The translations under genes and the position numbers were made by a program. Below, in pieces: positions 58,663 to 64,000 of a stretch of 64,000 nucleotides of DNA. The DNA is from Bradyrhizobium diazoefficiens USDA 110 (GTDB lineage: Bacteria > Pseudomonadota > Alphaproteobacteria > Rhizobiales > Xanthobacteraceae), in assembly GCF_000011365.1 (NCBI RefSeq), contig NC_004463.1, forward strand, positions 5,566,001 to 5,630,000. Reading direction: 5' to 3'. Numbering within the stretch: position 1 is the first letter of the stretch; the number at the start of each line of letters is the position of its first letter. The notes beneath the pieces were generated by a model. It was not told where the DNA came from, did no database searches, and was given only the letters and a program-made list of their open reading frames with translations.

Positions 58663-59553
58663 TCAGTTGATCAGGCCAGCGTGAACCATGGCGCTGCGCA
58701 CGGCAACGCGCGTCGGCTCGGTCACCGGCACCATCGGCAGCCGCAGCGTCTCGTCAAGCTTGCCGAGCAGCGACATCGCGTACTTGATCGGCGCCGGATT
58801 GCTCTCGATGAAGAGGTTGTTGTGCAGCGGCATCAGCTTGTCGTGCAGCTTCAGCGCGGTGGCGTGATCGCCCTTCTGCCAGGCGGTGTGGAACTCCGAG
58901 CACAGGCGCGGTGCGACGTTCGAGGTCACCGAGATGCAGCCGTGGCCGCCATGGGCCATGTAGCCGAGGATGGTCGCATCCTCGCCCGAGAGCTGGTTGA
59001 AGTCCTCGCCCATCGCGGCACGCTGCTGCGACACGCGGACCATGCTGGCGGTGGCGTCCTTGACGCCGGCGATGTTCTTCAGCTCCCACAGCCGCTTCAT
59101 GGTGTCGACCGACATGTCGATCACCGAGCGCGGCGGGATGTTGTAAATGATGATTGGAATCCCGATCGCATCGTTGATCGCCTTGAAGTGCTGGTACATC
59201 CCTTCCTGGGTCGGCTTGTTGTAGTAAGGCGTCACCACCAGCACGGCGTCCGCGCCCGCCTTCTCGGCGTGCTGGGCCAGCTCGATCGCCTCCTTGGTCG
59301 AGTTGGAGCCGGCACCGGCAACCACGGGCACGCGGCCCTTGGCCTCCTCGATGCACCACTCGACGACCTTCTTGTGCTCGTCATGGCTGAGCGTCGGGCT
59401 CTCGCCTGTCGTGCCGACCGGGACCAGTCCGTTGGTGCCCTCGGAAATCTGCCAGTTGACCAGGGAGCGGAACGCTGCCTCGTCGAGCGAGCCGTTCTTG
59501 AACGGCGTGACCAAGGCGGTGAACGACCCCCGGAATTTCGTCTTGGCTGCCAT
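58663..59553 (-). CDS. dapA: 4-hydroxy-tetrahydrodipicolinate synthase
   Basis: DapA joins pyruvate and aspartate semialdehyde to start the lysine and peptidoglycan meso-diaminopimelate path. The start at 59553 ([20 protein letters not shown]) has GGAGGAAG upstream. The Schiff-base Lys165 is in [11 protein letters not shown], Tyr137 in [10 protein letters not shown] and GTTGES at 47-52. 296 residues, normal. It is the first of the dapA-mscL-smpB-prx run and is divergent from the transglycosylase. Confidence 0.97.
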   Translation of the reverse strand: MAAKTKFRGSFTALVTPFKNGSLDEAAFRSLVNWQISEGTNGLVPVGTTGESPTLSHDEHKKVVEWCIEEAKGRVPVVAGAGSNSTKEAIELAQHAEKAGADAVLVVTPYYNKPTQEGMYQHFKAINDAIGIPIIIYNIPPRSVIDMSVDTMKRLWELKNIAGVKDATASMVRVSQQRAAMGEDFNQLSGEDATILGYMAHGGHGCISVTSNVAPRLCSEFHTAWQKGDHATALKLHDKLMPLHNNLFIESNPAPIKYAMSLLGKLDETLRLPMVPVTEPTRVAVRSAMVHAGLIN

Positions 59554-59780
59554 GGACTTCCTCCGTACGCGGCGAGTTTTGAGAGCAAGCCCCATTCATA
59601 TCGGGTCTATCCCGCCGGTAAAAGGGCCGCTCCCGTGCGACGCACCGTTTAGGCCGCGATTTTGCCGCGGTGATGGTGCAAACCCGCCCGAGGTAAGCGG
59701 CTGTTGGTATTTTGTCCGCATATTCAATCAAATTCAGCTAGATCTTGAGCCACTTGACTGATTCGGGGCGACGAAACGCC

Positions 59781-62246
59781 GTGACCTCATTTCCTCGTGC
59801 CACATGGCGATCCACCGGTCTGGTCGTGTGCCTGATGGCAGGGCTGTCTGTCGGCTGCGCCGCCTGGGCCAAGTCCAATGAGACACCTGCGGAAGGGGCC
59901 AAGGACACTGCGAAGCCAGCCGCCAAGGACGCCGCGAAGGGATCCGGCAAAGGATCGGCCAAGGAAACAGCTAAGGAAACCACCAAGGGAACCGGCAAGG
60001 ACACAGCGAAGGGCGCAAGCAAGGGGGCGGCTGGCGCCCCGGCCAAGGATGCCGCGAAGAAACCAGCCCAGAATGCCGGCAAGGACGCTGGCAAGGAACC
60101 CGCCAAGGACCCCGCCAAGAACAAGCCCAAGCCTGCGGCAGCGGCGCCGGCGCCAAAATCGCAGCCGACCGCCACCGGCTCTCCCCCCAAAGCGGCACCC
60201 GCGCCGGCCGCAACGGCCACCGTCAGACCCGCTGCCCCTCCGGCCGCCAAACCGATCGCAGCTCCTGTGCTGGCGCCCGCGACCCGCCAGCACGCGGCAC
60301 CTCGCAGGCCGGTGACGCCGGCCGCGATCGCTGCGACCTCGTCGACGTCGCAAGCCGACAAGGACACGCTGGAGAGCGTCATCGAACTCGTGCGCAAGCG
60401 CAAGGCGGGCGACGCCACCAACGCCGCCGCCACGATCTCGGATCCCGTCGCGCGAAAGCTCGCGGAATGGATCATCCTGCGCAGCGAGGACAATGGCGCG
60501 ACCGTCGAGCGCTATCGCGCCTTCCTCTCCGCCAATCCGAGCTGGCCGTCGCAGACCTTCCTGCGCCGCCGCCTCGAGGCTGCGATGTGGGACGACAGGC
60601 GCGACGATTCAGTTGCGTGGTCGTGGTTCGAGAACGAATCCCCGGTGTCCGCGAAGGGCCGCTTCACGCTCGCCAAGGCGATGCTGGCGCGCGGCGACCG
60701 CGCCAATGCCGAGCGGCTGGTGCGCGAGGCCTGGCGCAGCGATCCGATGTCGGAGGACACCGAGAACAACGCGCTCGACCAGTTCGGCGCCCTGCTGACG
60801 CCGGGCGATCAGAAGGCGCGGATGGACACCCTGCTCTACGGCAGCGAAAACGAGGCCGCGCTGCGCGCCGCAAAACGCCTCGGCGCCGGCTATGTCGCGC
60901 TGGCCAAGGCCCGCATCGCCTCGGTCAAGAAGGCGCCGAACACGCGTGCCCTGCTCGAGGCCGTGCCGCGCGAGCTGCACAATGACCCCGGTTTCCTCTT
61001 CAGCAAGATCCAGCTGCTGCGCCGCGAGGAGAAGTTTGCCGAGGCCGCCCAGCTCATGCTGTCGGCGCCGAAGGATCCGAACCGGCTCTACAATCTCGAC
61101 GAATGGTGGATCGAGCGGCGCCTGCTCGCGCGCAAGATGATCGACACCGAGGAGTTCCGCAGCGCCTATCTGATCGCGCGCGACGCGGCGCTGCCCTCGC
61201 GCGACATCTACAAGACCGAGCAGGAGTTCACGGCAGGCTGGATCGCGCTGCGCTTTCTCAACGATCCGGCGACCGCCACCCAGCATTTTGCCCGCATCGG
61301 CGTCGGCAGCGTCAATCCGACCACGCTGGCGCGCGCCGGCTATTGGCAGGGCCGCGCGGCGGAAGCGGCGGGCCGCCAGCAGGAGGCGCGCAACGCCTAT
61401 GCGCGGGCTGCCGAACAATCCACGAGCTATTACGGCCAGCTCGCACGCGCAAAACTCGGCCTGCCGCAGATCGAGCTCAACAGCCAGCCGCGCGGGCGCG
61501 GCGCTGAACGGCTGGAGATCGTGCGCGCGGCGCAACTGCTCTACGAGCTCGACGAGCGCGAGATGGCCGTGCCCATGCTCGCCGACATGGGCGAGAACGG
61601 CGATCCCGAGGCGCTGACCGGCCTCGGCGAGCTGACCCAGCGCTACAGCGATGCGCGCGGCATGCTGCTGGTCGGCAAGGCCGCGCTCAACCGCGGCCTT
61701 CCGTTCGATTTTTACGCCTATCCCGTCAACGGCATTCCGCAATTCACGCCGATCGGCCCCGAGGTCGAGCGCAGCATCGTCTACGCCATCGCCCGGCAGG
61801 AGAGCGCGTTCAATCCCTCGGTGGTCTCGCCGGCGCAGGCCTACGGGCTGATGCAGGTGACGCCGGATGCCGCACGCTATGTCTGCAAGCGGCATGGCGC
61901 GACCTACGATCTGGGGCGGCTGAAGAACGATTCGGCCTACAACGCCACGCTCGGCTCGGCCGAGCTCGGTGGGCTGCTCGAGGATTATCGCGGCTCCTAC
62001 ATCATGACGTTTGCCGCCTACAATGCCGGCCGCGGCAGCGTGAAGAAGTGGGTCGACCGCTACGGCGATCCGCGCGATCCCAAGGTCGATGCGGTCGACT
62101 GGGTCGAGCTCATTCCGTTCTCCGAGACGCGCAATTACGTGCAGCGGATCATGGAGAACCTTCAGGTCTACCGCGCCCGCTTCGGCGGCGGCACGCGGTT
62201 GCAGATCGAGGCCGACCTGCGCCGCGGCGCCGGCAGCGTGGAATAG
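59781..62246 (+). CDS. Soluble lytic murein transglycosylase (Slt70-like) with Lys/Ala-rich linker
   Basis: A secreted enzyme that cleaves peptidoglycan glycan strands. The C-terminal SLT domain has the catalytic Glu in IARQESAFNPSVVSPAQAYG with LMQVTPDAA following. The middle is a helical superhelix, as in Slt70. A signal sequence (STGLVVCLMAGLSVGCAAWA) is followed by about 150 residues of AKDxAK and PAPK-type repeats, far more than in typical Slt70. I favour the GTG at 59781 as start; a TTG at 59745 is open too. It is divergent from dapA. Confidence 0.92.
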   Translation: MTSFPRATWRSTGLVVCLMAGLSVGCAAWAKSNETPAEGAKDTAKPAAKDAAKGSGKGSAKETAKETTKGTGKDTAKGASKGAAGAPAKDAAKKPAQNAGKDAGKEPAKDPAKNKPKPAAAAPAPKSQPTATGSPPKAAPAPAATATVRPAAPPAAKPIAAPVLAPATRQHAAPRRPVTPAAIAATSSTSQADKDTLESVIELVRKRKAGDATNAAATISDPVARKLAEWIILRSEDNGATVERYRAFLSANPSWPSQTFLRRRLEAAMWDDRRDDSVAWSWFENESPVSAKGRFTLAKAMLARGDRANAERLVREAWRSDPMSEDTENNALDQFGALLTPGDQKARMDTLLYGSENEAALRAAKRLGAGYVALAKARIASVKKAPNTRALLEAVPRELHNDPGFLFSKIQLLRREEKFAEAAQLMLSAPKDPNRLYNLDEWWIERRLLARKMIDTEEFRSAYLIARDAALPSRDIYKTEQEFTAGWIALRFLNDPATATQHFARIGVGSVNPTTLARAGYWQGRAAEAAGRQQEARNAYARAAEQSTSYYGQLARAKLGLPQIELNSQPRGRGAERLEIVRAAQLLYELDEREMAVPMLADMGENGDPEALTGLGELTQRYSDARGMLLVGKAALNRGLPFDFYAYPVNGIPQFTPIGPEVERSIVYAIARQESAFNPSVVSPAQAYGLMQVTPDAARYVCKRHGATYDLGRLKNDSAYNATLGSAELGGLLEDYRGSYIMTFAAYNAGRGSVKKWVDRYGDPRDPKVDAVDWVELIPFSETRNYVQRIMENLQVYRARFGGGTRLQIEADLRRGAGSVE

Positions 62247-62375
62247 AGACGGCCCTCCTCTCGATTCGCTGGCGGGAGCATCGGTGGCGAGCGCCGGACA
62301 TGCGTCGTCGTCCGGCTTGAGCCTTCGAGGACTATTCTCAAGGTCTGACCCGATCGTCAGGCGAGCCATCCCAAT

Positions 62376-62438
62376 CCCGGAGGGCGCCGCGAGCTGCCGA
62401 TGCCGCGCGTCAGACCGGCAGCTCGCGCCACTCCCGGG
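62376..62438. terminator. Strong hairpin between convergent genes
   Basis: A perfect 11-bp stem (62389-62399 with 62416-62426) is extended by a further CCCGGAG / CTCCCGGG pairing with a small bulge. It lies between the transglycosylase and the convergent sulfatase, so it could end both messages, but no T-run is present. It may instead be a repeat. Confidence 0.4.
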
Positions 62439-62463
62439 CTTGGGGTGCCCGTCGCCGCATATC

Positions 62464-64000
62464 CTACTTGCCAGCGTGCGACTGCATGGCCTTCTCTATC
62501 TGCTCCTTGACGGCTTCCAGGTTGAAGCTTGCACCCTTCTGCATCGGTGGGAACTCGATCGCCGTCTGGGCAAGCTTGGCGACCTCCTGCTGCACGAACT
62601 GGAACCGCCAGAACTCGTAAGCAAACCAGTTATAGAATGCCAGCGACCCCTGCGCGCCGTTAGGCAAGTTCGTACGCTCGAAGGGATCAAGGCGGATATT
62701 GGTGAGGATCGGCCAATCAACCTTGACCGTGCCGCCCAACCAGCCGCTCGGCTGATCGGTGAAGCGGTATTTGAAGTCGTCGATGCGCACCGCGCTCAGT
62801 GTGCCCTCCGTGAAATAGAAGATCGAGTGGCGAGCGGACGGGCCTTTTCCGGTAATCAGGTCCATCTGGTTGTACCCGTCGAGGTAGACCTTGTAGGTCT
62901 TGTCGCCGAGCTGCTTTCCTTTCTGCAACTCGCCGGCGATATTCGGATTGCCCGCTGCGGCGACGAAGGTCGGGAACCAGTCGAGTCCGGACATGATGCC
63001 GTTCTCGACCTTTCCCGCCGGCACCTTGCCCGGCCAACGGATCATGCAGGGCACGCGAAATCCACCTTCCATGGCCGTTCCCTTGCCGCCTGCAAATGGC
63101 GTCTGTCCGCCATCAGGCCAGGTGAAGTTCTCCGCGCCATTGTCGGTTGTGAACGCGACGATCGTGTTGTCGTCGAAGCCCTCGTCCTTGAGCTTCTTCA
63201 TGACGGCGCCGACGATATCGTCGAGCTGGGCAAACCCGCCCTCGGAGACCGACCAGCCGTTTTCGGAGTTGCGCATGTTCTCGTATTTTTCCGAGAGGTG
63301 GGTGACGACGTGCATGCGCGTCGGGTTGAGCCAGACGAAGAACGGCTTGTTGTCCCGCTTGGCCTTGTCGATGAAGTCGAACGTGATCTTCAGGATTTCG
63401 TCATCCACCGTCTCCATCCGCTTTGGATAAAGCGGTCCGGAGTCCTCGATCTTTTGCTTGCCGATCTTGCCCCAGCGCGTCTGCACCGTCGGATCGTCGA
63501 CGTTGGTCGCCCAGGAATGAACCATGTTGCGCGGACCGACGGTGGCCAGCAGCGATTGCGGGTAATTGCGGTGGGCCGGGTCCTCCATGGCGTCGAGGTG
63601 ATAGAGGTAGCCAAAGAACTCGTCGAAGCCATGCATGGTCGGCAGGAATTCGTTGAGGTCGCCGAGGTGGTTCTTGCCGAACTGTCCCGTGGTGTACCCC
63701 ATGGATTTCAGCGCGGTCGCAATGGTCGGCGCTTGCGCCGGCATGCCGATCGGGGAGCCTGCCTGGCCGACCGTGGTAAGCCCGGTACGGATCGGCAGCT
63801 CTCCGGTGATGAAGTTGGCGCGGCCCGCCGTGCAGCTGGCCTCGGCATAGTAGTCGGTGAAGCGCATGCCTTCCGCGGCGAGCTTGTCGAGGTTCGGTGT
63901 CCGGCTTGCCATGATGCCCTGGTGGTAGGCACCGATATTGAACCAGCCGATGTCGTCACCCATGATGAAGACGATGTTTGGCCGCTGGCCAGCCGCTGCT
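62464..64000 (-). CDS. Arylsulfatase-type sulfatase, partial (N-terminus outside window)
   Basis: About 511 residues of a sulfatase, cut by the right edge just before the family N-terminus. The frame reads AAAGQRPNIVFIMGDDIGWF at the edge, so only the signal peptide is likely missing. The formylglycine site is EASCTAGRANFITG, the CxAxR variant of CxPSR. Metal residues lie in MGDDIGW and FTTDNGAENF. The sequence matches the arylsulfatase A-like group with a long C-terminal domain. It is expected in the periplasm and needs a sulfatase-maturing enzyme, not seen in the window. Confidence 0.88.
   Translation of the reverse strand, partial: AAAGQRPNIVFIMGDDIGWFNIGAYHQGIMASRTPNLDKLAAEGMRFTDYYAEASCTAGRANFITGELPIRTGLTTVGQAGSPIGMPAQAPTIATALKSMGYTTGQFGKNHLGDLNEFLPTMHGFDEFFGYLYHLDAMEDPAHRNYPQSLLATVGPRNMVHSWATNVDDPTVQTRWGKIGKQKIEDSGPLYPKRMETVDDEILKITFDFIDKAKRDNKPFFVWLNPTRMHVVTHLSEKYENMRNSENGWSVSEGGFAQLDDIVGAVMKKLKDEGFDDNTIVAFTTDNGAENFTWPDGGQTPFAGGKGTAMEGGFRVPCMIRWPGKVPAGKVENGIMSGLDWFPTFVAAAGNPNIAGELQKGKQLGDKTYKVYLDGYNQMDLITGKGPSARHSIFYFTEGTLSAVRIDDFKYRFTDQPSGWLGGTVKVDWPILTNIRLDPFERTNLPNGAQGSLAFYNWFAYEFWRFQFVQQEVAKLAQTAIEFPPMQKGASFNLEAVKEQIEKAMQSHAGK

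Overview
The window is about 64 kb of high-GC chromosome from an alphaproteobacterium, most likely Bradyrhizobium or a close relative in the Nitrobacteraceae. The signs are family-typical proteins (LdtR-type MarR regulator, Mg-type HemB, K+-independent H+-pyrophosphatase, Bpt leucyltransferase, ubiquinol-cytochrome c chaperone), gene orders such as DUF177-plsX-fabH-ihfA and glyA-nrdR-ribD-ribE-ribH-nusB, and several families of intergenic palindromic repeats of the kind scattered through Bradyrhizobium genomes. No rRNA, tRNA, CRISPR array, transposase or integrase is visible.

Layout. 1-3826 (minus): cytochrome bc1 chaperone, DUF177, plsX, fabH, ihfA (cut by the left edge). 3925-5783: BamE lipoprotein, an orphan TctC-type binding protein and a small zinc-ribbon membrane protein. 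5806-14048 (minus): H+-pyrophosphatase, then a housekeeping run glyA-nrdR-ribD-ribE-ribH-nusB-thiL. 14315-19441: two very small genes, ldtR with a possible 16-codon ORF and a terminator, a DUF6163-like membrane protein, hemB, an RDD membrane protein and bpt.

19462-27206 (minus) is the most unusual block: four tightly packed genes encoding a 1064-residue zinc-ribbon/class III cyclase/ATPase/TPR protein, a divergent cytochrome P450, a 603-residue membrane protein and a DyP-type heme peroxidase. Two of the three junctions are 4-base overlaps, so it reads as one transcription unit. I do not recognise it as a described pathway.

27664-44333 is a transport, stress and accessory zone: mntH with a candidate metalloregulator site, two MFS exporters, a second adenylate cyclase, half of a DMT transporter, a secreted metallo-beta-lactamase-fold hydrolase, a DmeF-type metal exporter, a rhodanese/ChrB-like protein overlapping chrA, a diheme cytochrome c, a gene-poor stretch with three tiny ORFs and a large structured repeat, and a GMC oxidoreductase next to a peptide-type ABC binding protein.

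44590-59553 is again core genome: parC, recO, era, rnc, lepB, acpS, pdxJ, the bifunctional (p)ppGpp enzyme rsh and rpoZ on the minus strand; a NYN-domain protein and a type-5 uracil-DNA glycosylase on plus; then peroxiredoxin, smpB, mscL and dapA on minus. The window ends with a soluble lytic transglycosylase carrying a long Lys/Ala-rich linker and a sulfatase cut by the right edge.
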